A stretch of 64,000 nucleotides of DNA from Ciona savignyi (Eukaryota; Chordata; Ascidiacea; Phlebobranchia; Cionidae). The notes under the pieces were generated by a model. That model made no database searches. It was not told the DNA's origin and saw nothing but the letters and a program-made list of their open reading frames with translations. The DNA lies in contig CH002580.1 in the NCBI GenBank assembly GCA_000149265.1, positions 207,295-271,294 on the forward strand, given 5' to 3'. Positions 14,001 to 25,177 of the stretch are shown in pieces (position 1 is the first letter of the stretch; the number at the start of each line of letters is the position of its first letter). The translations under genes and the position numbers were made by a program.

Positions 14001-17000
14001 CCAATTAAATCATCGAACAAGTTAATCCAGCTTCAGCTCGAAATACAGGTACGACTATGTAAACTATTAAAATTAACTAAAAACTTAGCTAACCCTCCTG
14101 CTGGATCGTTTAGTACTCATTAATACACGGTTTGTTATTTGCGTTTGCGGTGAATGAAAAATTAAGATGAGTTAAAGCATTATCATCCTTCACAAGGCCG
14201 CATGTCCACAGATTGGTTGCGCTATTTCAATGTGTTCGTATTTTACTTTAATTTAAATTTTGAGCTACCTGACTGAAGACATTTCATCTAATACGGGTGT
14301 CGTCAATTACTAAATGAATCTTTTCATAACACAGTATGACCTGTTACATTTTGTTTTGCCACGTGCACATATATATGCAAAAATAGATGATACATTCTGT
14401 GATTTATTAGGTAAGCGCGCCCTCTTCCGTTCCGAAGTTTCATGATACATCACCATCGAAATCATTAAGACGATAAGACACCGTATGTGTGCGGTAAGCC
14501 GATTTATTTTGAAGTTTATATCTTGTTATTTTTGTAATTTCAATATTCTAATTGTATAAGTAGTTGCCATTATATAAATGACAAAAAAATATATATTTTC
14601 CCTCATCTTCCCACAACTAAAACCACCACCAACTATTTTAGCAGCACTGAACTTATTATATAATCTCCCACCTAAACGCGTGGAGTAATTTAAAACTACC
14701 AAATATGACAAATGTGTGTGGTGCTCCTAAAAGATTTTGTAAACATATTTTCATTTTGTTTTTTTTATTCCACAGATATATGGCGGCCTTCAACAAAAAT
14801 TTCTGCATCCGAATATCTTGTGTTTTTTTACGTGCGTGAAAAAATAAAACATAAAAATATTCATTAAATGACTTTGTTGCATATTATATATTTTAATTTC
14901 GTTGTATATTATACTTTAAAAACCTCATCGAATATGATTTCGATCAACTATACATGATATATAGCCTGTATCTATTATGTTTTGTACTTTTTGGGATACT
15001 TAAACTATTTTAGTCGACCTAAATGATCACAGTTTGATCCAAGAAATCATAGACGGAAAATGTTTATTCATTTCTCCAAAATATTTTCCAAATAAATGTT
15101 ATTAGTCACAAATCTAAACAATATAATCGAAGTCAAAAGAATCATAATATAATAAAAATCTGTAAAAAATAGAGAGAAAACAAAATAAAACTACAGCGCG
15201 AAAAACAATTTAGACCGGCGATACTTTAAACCTGTCGTCCATGGGTTATTGGTTTACCATTTTAAATATTTTTATATGCAAAGACCAGTAATTAGCAGCT
15301 TATCGATCGTGTGCTGCTGGAGCTTTTTGTATTATTGTTACGATAAAATACTTTAGTTTTTATTCACAAACCCGTCGCAATAAAAGCGTTTACTAGGAGA
15401 GCATAATAGGAAATCGTTTGTATAATCTTGATCTTGTGGAAACATCTTTAACCTATGTCCAGTAGTCAGTAAGCAGACAATGATCGCGTGTTAACACCTA
15501 CAAACCATATTTGCACCTCAGTTAAAATCACATTACATTTTTTTAGATCAGCCGTTTGTCGTAGGAAATAATGTCAAAATTAATCAGGATATTTGTAAAC
15601 ATACGTTTAAATATTGCTCTTCCTTTTCAAGGGAAGCAAATTATCCACGCTTTTTGACCTTCGGAAGTCCTTTTACCGACAAATTTGAAAACATTCGCCG
15701 GTTTATGATAACACAGGTGGCACTGTGGCGGAATCAGGTTTAATTTTTACGTCATATTTAACAGATCTACATTCTAAAATTTGGTCTTAATATTAAGAAC
15801 AAGCATTTTCGATAACTCCCTATGGGCCTATCTATGCTTTTAATGTGGGTATTGGTTGATTATAACAATGATCTTGACTCACCTAAGTACGGATGGCGTG
15901 CTTATCGAAACGCACTGTGTCACTTTTAAAATCAAAATGCATTTCCAATCTGACATTTGTAGGCCGCACGCGATATTTAAAACTACCCCACCAACAGAAA
16001 AATTATTGTTACTCTCTCATTTCCAGGTTCACGTGAAAGACTTAACTTTTTTTCAAGTGCGAAATTGCACAAATCGACTGGACTTAATTAGTTAAGCCCA
16101 ACCTTAATTACACATACAGTAAAACCAATATTTATAATTTATGTTTAGTTTCTATTGACACAAACTTTGCAAACAGCAAATAGCTAGACATTTCTTTGCT
16201 CGACTGACGTACTTATTTCTATTTTTGTTTTAAATTCAATCGATATCGTAACAGTTTATTTATTATATCTGATAGTTTAACATTGTAGGCCAGTCTTAAT
16301 TGGAACTGGTTGACCTAATCTAAAAAGTTGATCAAACGAGTCTTATCTCCTTCACACGATAGTTGAACTTACCATTAGGTCCTTAATGTAAGCATGCCAT
16401 TTCTGAACGACGGACATATGTATTATGTTTAAAAAACGAGAACAAATCCTATATTACAATAACTTTGTAATTTTTTACTGCGGTAAATACACTACCAAGT
16501 TTGTTGTGAGGTTGAGTTGTGTAATTGGCCAAAGTGTGGTTGGTTTTAAAGAAAAAATATGATGGAAAATGCTGTATTTACACAGAGGATTCAAATTAGT
16601 TAAACTGAACAACTGTATATCCCTGTATTTTACGCCTAATTTCCTGCTTTATATTTGACATTTACCGGTTTCTTTTGTAACAAAAAAATAAACGATGGGT
16701 TGTGATTTTAAAGTAATTAAACCACCTTAGTTTAATCAGTGAGTTTATAGGCTACATATGTTACACATGAAAAGTGGAAATCGAATCCAGGTTTAAAACA
16801 CATATCACTAGTGTTTATTTTTTATATATTTTTGTATACTGATGATATATAGGTCGAATGCTGCGGCTTAACAGTTTTATTTTTTTGTTTGTTTTGCATT
16901 GCTTTTCGTGGGTAGAATAAAACGATTGATTTGAATTTTAAATCTACATAACGTGGCTGATTGAATAGCTAACTTAGTTCCATATTTACCGACAAACTAA

Positions 17001-18490
17001 AGTTACAGTTGCGTAGTCAATGTAATTAGTTTTTGGATAAATATCAACCAGTTTTACACACAGCAGGTGCCATCCGCACGCTAACTTCTTCAGTCTCCCA
17101 TAAAGAGCCAACATAACTTTCTTTGGATTTATATCCCGCCAAATCTGTTCCTTGTTGTTTGGGTGCAGCGTCTTCACGGTCGCGGAAAATCGAACAAAAA
17201 TACGGAACAAAACGGGTCACGCATTTCCAAACACCCGAACAAAATCCAGTGAAACCGTGACGAATAGCAGAAGAAACTTGATTTTTAAAGAATAAAGAAA
17301 CTAGAAACTATTAAATATAAAAACCTAATTGGAGAATTTTATTATTGTTAAATAAAAATCGCCTTTTGTATGAAATAACAGACCTAAACTGAAACATATC
17401 AGGCGTTTAATGCCAGTAAGGTCAAGTAAAACTAGCCCTTCTCTTTTATGAAATACTGGGTATAACGACAAATCCAAATAACTTTAGCAAATACATGCCA
17501 AATACGGCTGTTGCTTTTTGTGCTACTTAATAAACCACACCTCCAATTCCGCCGCCCACATGTACTTTGATATTAAAACGATGACGCAAAAATACGGGTA
17601 TTTTAAGTTGTTGACGTACGACATACACCTTTCATAACAAACGGGGTTCATTTTCCCATTAACGAAAATTTGATTAAGTTTTTAACTGAAGTACCACATT
17701 TTATAGACACTGTAACAATATAATAAATATTGTTTAAATACCACCTGGATTTTTAGCATGCATTACTTTTGACATACCTTTCGCGAAATTATAAAGGTTA
17801 GTTTCCTGTTTAAGATTTGAAACCCCGACTATAGGAACGGGAGTACATGGAGTTTAATTGTGCATTCTCGTTACCCGCAAATGTGTACTTGCGTAGATTT
17901 TATACAAATATGTAACTGACCAATCAAGTTAACGTGTGTCTTATAATGTCACTCCAACAGAATGTTTAGGTATTTGCGCGCTTCGAGTACATTCCTATAT
18001 TACGCTTGAGTGGGGAAGAATTAATACAACTGCGTAAATCCTTCCCAATATTGGCCTGTCAATTTCAAAGGCGTGAAATTTGTTGGCGATGACGCTCGTG
18101 TTGTGACACGGTTTCACTCAATCGAAACATTTTTAAACTCAAAATTTCCTCGCGCGTATACTTGAAAGGTGGGTTTGCACGTGCATCTCTGCTTGTTGTA
18201 TGATCAATTACTTTATATTGGGAAAGTAAATGGACCCTTGCTCCCTTTTTATTTCTGGGAAAATTCTCTCGGACTTGAAGGACACCTGTTGCTGATTTGT
18301 CGCATTAGGTGTTTACCGGAAATGACAGTCAATGATGACGACTTGTTATATTTATAACATGGATGTGATTTAAAAACGGTGTTATCCGGCGTGAAAAAAA
18401 TGAAGGTCAAAGTATATCATAAAAATGGAATTGTATAAGGTTTCAGACATTTGATTTGATTATTTGCCATTTACAGCTGCTAAAGTTTAA
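14001..18490. other. Non-coding intergenic DNA after Prdm1-r
   Basis: Holds the 3'UTR of the zinc-finger gene (AATAAA at 14843-14848 is the most plausible signal) and then ~3.6 kb of AT-rich DNA. I see no coding exons, RNA genes or clear repeats in it. Confidence 0.55.
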
Positions 18491-18544
18491 TTTTTATTAT
18501 AATATTTGTCAACTGGATTTTTATTATAATGTTTGTCAACTGGA
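18491..18544 (+). repeat. 27-bp tandem duplication at the LINE target site
   Basis: Two direct 27-bp units (18491-18517 and 18518-18544) differ by one base and both end in TTTGTCAACTGGA. The second unit runs into the LINE's 5' target duplication, so the motif AACTGGATTTTT occurs twice before the element and once after it. Confidence 0.85.
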
Positions 18545-18556
18545 TTTTTCCTCTCT

Positions 18557-18620
18557 ATGGATTGCCACCTTAACGTGGTAAGGGGGGTTTTGAGTTTCCA
18601 ATGAACCCAAGAGCAATGCC
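18557..18620 (+). other. Structured 5' end of the LINE
   Basis: Nested complementary segments lie directly at the element's 5' end: ATTGC at 18561 with GCAAT at 18613, CCAC at 18565 with GTGG at 18575, and GGGTTT near 18585 with AACCC at 18604. LINE 5' ends sometimes carry HDV-like self-cleaving ribozymes, but I cannot confirm that fold here. Confidence 0.3.
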
Positions 18621-19180
18621 ATCGGGGGGTGGAATTTTCTACCCCTGGCAGGGTCACCCATGGTGGTAAGGTCGAAGGTGAGGAACGGACAAAGCTGCAA
18701 TCCACTTTCGGGTTACCGTTAAGCTACTGTAATGGTATGTGAAAGGGGAATTTCTCGACCCCACCCACGGCAGGGATAAACTGGTTCTAGCCCTGGCCAG
18801 TTTATGCGGCTTCCGAACTGCAAAGGCCACCTGGTGCTTGAGGATTACTCCACTTCAGATAAGTGGTGTAACTCCAACACGGTACTTTGGGGGTTGGCGC
18901 ACTAGGAGCACCGCGGTACCGAGAGTAGCGCCTCGGCTACTAGGGGGTAAACCCTTGCGAGGGTGCGAGGATCAAGTCCAGTCGTAGACATATCAATGGC
19001 CTGAGTCTCAGTGGGCTGATTCCCCATCTGTGTACGAGGGTCGGCGGGAGCTGTTGAAAGCTGGTCGGGGTCCTACGGAGAGCCGAAACTGCGGGAGGGC
19101 GTTTTGCCTGGCCTTGTTGCCTCGGCCGTGCCGAGAACGTAAGTCGGACCCTAGAGGGGGCAAAAACCCTATTGTATAGC

Positions 19181-20358
19181 ATGGAACAGAAAAAAAATCC
19201 CGAAAAACAACCCGCTGATGATGGTTTGTCCTCCACCTCTTTATCGAGGTTGGCCGACAAACCGGAGGCAAACCCAGACAATGCGAGCATTCAATGCTCT
19301 GCGGCGTCACCCCCTACATCCTCTGCGGCACCCCAAGCTTTCTTCAGCGATAGCGATGGGGTTTCCGCTGTCACTTCGGTGACATCTCCACTGGCGCATA
19401 AGCTCTCAAATCTAACGATGGAGCAAGCGGAGCTGTCTGACTTGTCGGACAGTGGTGAAGCAAACTCCATTCGGCGGACACGAGAAGCCTGTAAGCCAGC
19501 ACCTTCCAAGGCGGAGTATAAAAGAGAAAAGAATCGGCGGCAGAAGGCTCGGAAACGAGCCCGAAAAGGCAATGATAATCTCTGCAATCGTCCCGGCCCC
19601 AGCAACACTTCAAGGCCCACAGCTGCCCCCCACTGGGGGATGGCAAAGTGAGCGCCAGCGGGTCCGCTAAACGGAAAAGGCAGAGCAAAACTTCCTCTTC
19701 CACCACCCCTACTCCGGCCACAAAAAAACCCCGTGGTCCATCTGCGTCGTCCACAAGAGCTACGTCATATGCAGATGCGGCAAACAGCAGTCTTAGACTT
19801 GATGTTCTACCCGCTAGCGGGTCAGAAAGTCTTGTCCAGGCTGATATCCGCTACATCGAGAGTGCTATGGCAGACTCCATGTTGGACGGTACACTTCCTC
19901 TTATAAAGGCCAAAGGGCTTGTGCTGCTAAAGTCAGGTACCATGAAGGTCACCTGTATGGATGCAGCATCACTGGCGGCCTTCAGGAGGTTTATCCGTGG
20001 TTTACCACCAATGCCAGGTAAGAACATTGGCTATACAGCAAATGGGCCCGAAGATCGTCTCAACGAACGGGTCTATACTGTCTGGGTCTCCGACCCGAAG
20101 GTTCGAACAAACCCGGAACGGTTTATTCGTCTTCTCGGGTTCCAGAACTCCGAACTTCCGATTGAGAAGTTCCACGTCCGTGGGTACGTCGGCGAAGTGA
20201 CGGAAGAAGGCACACACCTACGTGTAGGTGTGGAGATGTCTGCGATTGAAGATCTACGCAAGATGGACTTCAGCCCTCACTACATGGCAGGCCTTCTCAC
20301 TTTTGTGGGAAACCGGTCCGTGGAAGCCACTACCCACTCAGAGTCTCTTAAACACTAG
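19181..20358 (+). pseudogene. LINE ORF1 (gag-like), split by a frameshift
   Basis: Nucleic-acid-binding ORF1 protein of the LINE. A first frame runs from ATG 19181 (MEQKKNPEKQ) to a TGA at 19649. A second frame, overlapping it at 19648, continues to 20358. The first half is Ser-rich with a basic patch (RQKARKRARKG). The second begins with another basic, Ser/Thr/Pro-rich stretch and ends in a globular ~190-residue region (LRLDVLPASG to LLTFVGNRSVE) that reminds me of the DUF4780 domain seen with some LINEs. No CCHC knuckle is visible. The overlap looks like a one-base disruption of one ancestral ORF; a programmed shift cannot be excluded. Confidence 0.7.
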
Positions 20359-20364
20359 TGTGTG

Positions 20365-23300
20365 ATGGAGGCTCTGAAAAAGACTAGCAAGGACCTTGTT
20401 CTTTGCCAGATCAACTTGCACCATTGTATAGCAGCCGCCCAACAATTAATGGGTCGGTTCCAAACAATGGGGCAAACACCACTTGCCCTTATACAGGAAC
20501 CATACTGTAAGCGAGGAAAAGTGGCCTTTGTTCCTCAGAATGCTTGCTGCTTTTCTGATCCTAATTCAAGCAAGCCACGTGCTTGCATCCTGTCTGCAAA
20601 GAATCTGGTGGCGTGGCCTCTACTCCAATTCATGGATAGAGACACCTGCACAATTGCAATTGCAGACAACACTAACAGCAAAAACCCTGTTGTTTTCTGT
20701 TCTGTTTACATGGGCTGGTGATGACCCCACGGAACCACCACCGCACAAGATGCGAGAACTTGTCACCCATTGTGAACAATCAAACCTTCGTCTGCTCATT
20801 GGGACAGATGCAAACGCTCACCATTACTACTGGGGAAGCACTGACTGTAATAGTCGGGGGCATGCCCTTATGGAGTATTTAATGAGCACAAGGCTGTCAG
20901 TATGCAATACTGGCAACTCTCCGACCTTTGTCACCAGAAACAGAGCTGAGGTTCTCGATCTCACTCTGTGCTCTGCCAATCTGCTTTCAAAGGTGTCTGA
21001 CTGGAAGGTCAGCAAAGAAGCTTCTTTGTCCGACCACCAATTAATAACTTTCAGGGTGAACAACCTTTGTAAGACCACTCCATCGCATCACAGAAATGTT
21101 CGCAAAACTGACTGGATGCTCTACCTGCAAGAACTAACTCTCCTGTGTGAGGCAATTCCAGCTGCACCTCCAAAAACTGCAAAGGAGGTCGACATGCTGG
21201 CGAAAGCTGTCGAAACAGCCATTACCTTATCATATGAGAAATCGTGTCGCCTGATCAAAAGAACATCAAATGACACTCCTTCCTGGTGGTGCGCAGAACT
21301 AACACTTCTTCGTCGCTGTGCGAGACGCTCCCACCGGAAAGCTTTTAAGCTTAAGACTCCTGCCGCATGGGATGAGTCCAAGGCAAGCACCCGAGCTTAC
21401 AAAAATGCCATTCGCTCCAGAAAACGGGCGTCTTGGCGCAAACTGTGCGAGGAGGTGAACACCTTGCCAGCAATGGCACGGCTTCATCGAATCCTCAAGA
21501 AGCATCGCTCTCTTCAGATTGGATCTCTACGGAAATCAAATGGTGATTTCACCAGCACTCCATCTGAAACCTTACACGTTCTACTGGACGCACACTTCCC
21601 AGAGAATGTAAATAATCAAGGATCATCTACTAACCACGTTAAACAATGGTCCTCAATTCAAGCTAGCGATGAAGTGCTAGTCAACGAAATCATCACAGCT
21701 GAAAGAATTAAGGCTGCTTATACATCATTTAAGCCTTTTAAAAGCCCAGGGCCTGATGGAATCTATCCAATACTTATTCAAAAAGGATTGGAAATCCTGT
21801 GCCCCCTTCTTATCCAGATCTTTAAAGCATCTCTCCTGTTGGGTTTTATCCCACAAAGATGGCTGGTCGCGAGAGTGGTTTTCCCACCCAAACCAGGGAA
21901 GGAAGACTACTCAACGGCAAAAGCCTATCGACCCCTGAGTCTCATGTCATTCGTGATGAAGGGCTTCGAGAGACTCATACTTTGGTATCTGCAGGAGGGA
22001 CCTATTGGACAATCCCCCCCCCTACACCCCAACCAATATGCATATAGAGCGGGATTTTCTACCGAAGATGCCCTCCATAATATGATCATCAAACTGGGAG
22101 AAGGCGGTCTTTCATAACCAATATGCACTTGGAGTATTTCTGGATATTGAAGGAGCCTTCTCTAATGCCACTTTCGATTCCATGATAGTTCCTTTGCGAA
22201 AGTATCATGTTAATGAAACAGTTATCCGGTGGATAAGTTATATGCTTAAACACCGAACAGCCACAGCAGAACTTGCATGGCTGTACAGAGAAAAAACAGG
22301 TCAAAAAAGGTTGTTCCACAAGGGGGGAATCCTATCCCCCCTTGTTATGGAACCCTCCTGGTGGACACTCTACTACGCCAATTCACTAGCCAAGAGGCTG
22401 CACTTGTGCAAGCATATGCTGATGACTTGAGTGTCATTATATCTGGCCCAGACCCATCAACGATTGGGACGATTGCCCAATCAACCCTTAATCGTCTGGA
22501 GAAATGGGCAATAAACAACCACCTTCGCTTTGCTCCGGCAAAGACAGTGGTGGTAATGTTCACAAGAAGGAGAAAATGGTCTTTAAGACCAATTTTTCTC
22601 CACAATATCCAGCTTAGCCTATCAAAGGAAGCTAAGTATCTTTGGTGTCATCCTGGACAACAAGCTGTCTTTGGAAGAATCACCATTCAAGTCGTATCAA
22701 GAAGGCAACTGCTGCTCTAGCACAATGCCGTAGAGCAGTTGGCCCTACATGGGGGCTACAGCCAAAAATAATGATGTGGCTCTACTGTCAGATTATCCGA
22801 CCTATCCCTGACCTATGCTTCATTAGTGTCAGTCAGCGCAACATACCAGCGCCAATATACAGGACAACCTGCGCAAGGTTCAAAGGTTGGCCTGCCTATG
22901 CATCACTGGCGCCTTTAAAGGCACCCCCACAAGGGCAATGGAGATGCTACTTAACCTCCCCCCGCTGCACCTGTACCTCCAGGGCACAGCCATTAAAACG
23001 GCACACCGCCTTAGATTTTTAGGCCACTGGAAGGGGACTGGTTACTCAGTGTGGCACAAGAAAAGTCATATTGACATCTGCAACCAAGCAATGGAAGATA
23101 TCCATCTTCTGTCATTGCCAGTGGATTGCAGTTCCTGCACTCTCCATCTGGAACGCCACTTCGCGATTCAGATTAGCGACCGTGACAACATCACTCCACC
23201 TGTACGACCATCTGACCCATCACAGCTTGTCTGTTACACTGATGGGTCACGACTAGATGGATCGACTGGTGCTGGAGTATTTATTCAATCCACCAAGTTT

Positions 23301-24077
23301 GATTACAAATTCAGCTTTCCACTTGGAAGCTTCCCCTCAGTTTTTCAGACAGAGATTCTTGCAATAAATCATGCTGCAAGGATTCTGCAGTCTTGGAACA
23401 CTGCAAAAATGTCCATCACCATTCACAGTGATAGTCAGGCTGCTCTGAAAGCTCTTATGAGCTTGAAGATACATAGCCCCTTGCTGCGAGAGACATGGTA
23501 CCTTCTTCACAATCTTGGAGGGCTTAATCTTGTGGAACTTTGCTGGATTCCAGGCCACTCAAACTTTGATGGCAATGATCAAGCTGACGAGTTGGCTCGT
23601 GACGCATCCAGCACTGCCTTCATCGGTCCAGAACCATCCCTCTGTATTCCTGTCTGCTCTGTCAGAACAGAATTGGAGGCGTGGATAAGCCGAAAACATG
23701 CTGAAGAATGGAGACAACACTGTGGCTGTCGTCAGACGAAGGAGTATCTTGGACAAGGCCTATCCCTGTCCAGGGAACTTCTCCGGCTGCGGCGGAGACA
23801 GTTACGATCTGTTCTTCAGATTATCACTGGTCATGCTAATTTGGCAAAGCACCAATCCATCCTCATGCGCACGGCATGTGCAACCTGTCCCTTCTGCCAA
23901 GAAGAAGACGAGACTCCTTTACACTATGTTGGCCATTGTCCAGCATTTGCTGTAACCAGATGGAGGAATTTTGGAGTTTTTAAATCTGATGATCTCGCAT
24001 CTATTCCGGTCAAGCATTTAGTCAGTTTCCTTCAGGACACTGGCAGACTTGACCGCTATATCCCGGATCCATGCTAG
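20365..24077 (+). pseudogene. LINE ORF2: endonuclease, reverse transcriptase, RNase H, with several frameshifts
   Basis: Enzyme that would nick target DNA and copy the LINE RNA. An APE-like endonuclease starts at ATG 20365 (NLHH, IQEPY) and continues after a frame change near 20700 (GTDANAHHYYWGS, SLSDHQLITF). RT: FKPFKSPGPDGIYP at ~21735-21770, AYRPLSLMSF at ~21925, LDIEGAF after a frame change near 22100, PQGG near 22310, and the catalytic YADD at 22415-22426. RNase H: YTDGS near 23235, the active-site region HSDSQAA near 23430, and the WIPGHS block near 23545. A Cys/His cluster (CATCPFC...HYVGHC) lies near 23875-23940. Further frame changes near 22300-22345, 22640 and 22720-22890 make this copy non-functional. 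Confidence 0.9.
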
Positions 24078-24180
24078 CCCTGGGCGCTGGAGTAATGGGC
24101 CTTCCATGGCCTAAATTCCTGGTCCCAGTAGCTACTGTGGACCCGCCCTTATTAATGTAATGTAATGTAACTGGATTTTT

Positions 24181-25177
24181 ATGTGTGTGATTTGGACTGG
24201 AATAAATTTTCAAATAAGTTGGGCTAAAGTGGTTATAAAGTGTCTGGATTAATTAGGTTTTAACAAATATATATTTTAATCGAAATTAATATGGTTTGTT
24301 TTGTCGAGTTCTAACCAGTATCCCTTTCTGCTAGATTAAATCCTTGATAAGCATTGCATTCGTTTGGTTTTATATCTAATATATATTAGTTGCATGCACC
24401 GCGCTCACTTGGCGTCACATCCCTTAATTAATGTCGTTTTTTCATTTTCTTAAACTCCTTACTGACAGAGATCACAGACCGTGTAGTTTGCATTCACACT
24501 TGGCGATTCCCATGTTATGCAAACAAATTATTTTCACATTGTAAACAAAGTTAAAACATCGACGTTCCGGAAATTCGCACAACTAAAAGGTGACACCTGT
24601 GTACAATTGAATTATTTAATTTTTTATTTTGAAAACAAATTCTATTTTAACTTTAATACGCGCTTTTCGACAGCGACCAACGCTATTAACGAAATAAGTA
24701 ATAAATATCTGACCTCTCGGGCAGTCATAAATAAAGCATTGTCCATCGATGCCTATAAAGTTGGTTTGTTCGGCCGCTTAAATAGAGAAATATGTAGCTT
24801 CGTAACAACCAATCTCAATAATAATTCGTGCGGGTAATATTCTGCTATAACAAGAGTACCAAACTTTCTTCCTCTAACGGAGTTCTTGTTTAAAAAAACA
24901 AATTTTAGGAAGATAATTTCATTTTTTCTAAAAAAAAAACTATATTTTACTAAATCTATATGATAGCACTGCCTATTAACCTCATACCATTCTTTGTGCG
25001 ATGATTTAACTAACACAACTTAGCGGCTTAAAATTTCTATTCCACATTCAAAGAATAAACCATAATTAATTAAAATAGCACGCATTTCCAGAATTTGTGT
25101 TCAATTTATTTTTCCCAATCTTTACTCTGATTCTTTTGTTATTTTAACATGCAATTCAGCTGTTTCGTGTCACGCAT
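24181..25177. other. Non-coding gap between the LINE and FN3-galaxin gene A
   Basis: AT-rich DNA with no supported exon. It contains the 3'UTR of the minus-strand gene; reverse-strand AATAAA signals overlap its stop codon (25177-25182) and lie near 25107. Confidence 0.5.

Larger units (their letters stand above)
18550..24168 (+). mobile_element. Full-length non-LTR retrotransposon (LINE), I-superfamily type with RNase H
   Basis: Bounded by a 12-bp direct duplication AACTGGATTTTT (18538-18549 and 24169-24180) and ending in a short (TGTAA)n tail instead of poly(A). Order: ~630-bp leader, ORF1, ORF2 with AP-type endonuclease, reverse transcriptase, RNase H and a terminal Cys/His motif, then a ~90-bp 3'UTR. 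RNase H after the RT and a short repeated tail fit the I/LOA/Nimb group of LINEs; the exact clade needs a tree. At least five frame breaks show that this copy is dead, though its full length and intact target duplication suggest modest age. It lies between Prdm1-r and the FN3 gene pair. Confidence 0.93.

Noticed and set aside
16986-17210. Minus-strand ORF with an IWRDINPKK segment, possibly transposase-like
   Set aside because: Only a loose resemblance, with no terminal repeats or adjoining frames found.
24517-24837. 106-codon plus-strand ORF
   Set aside because: Asn/Phe/Thr-rich composition typical of AT-rich random DNA, no splice or motif support.
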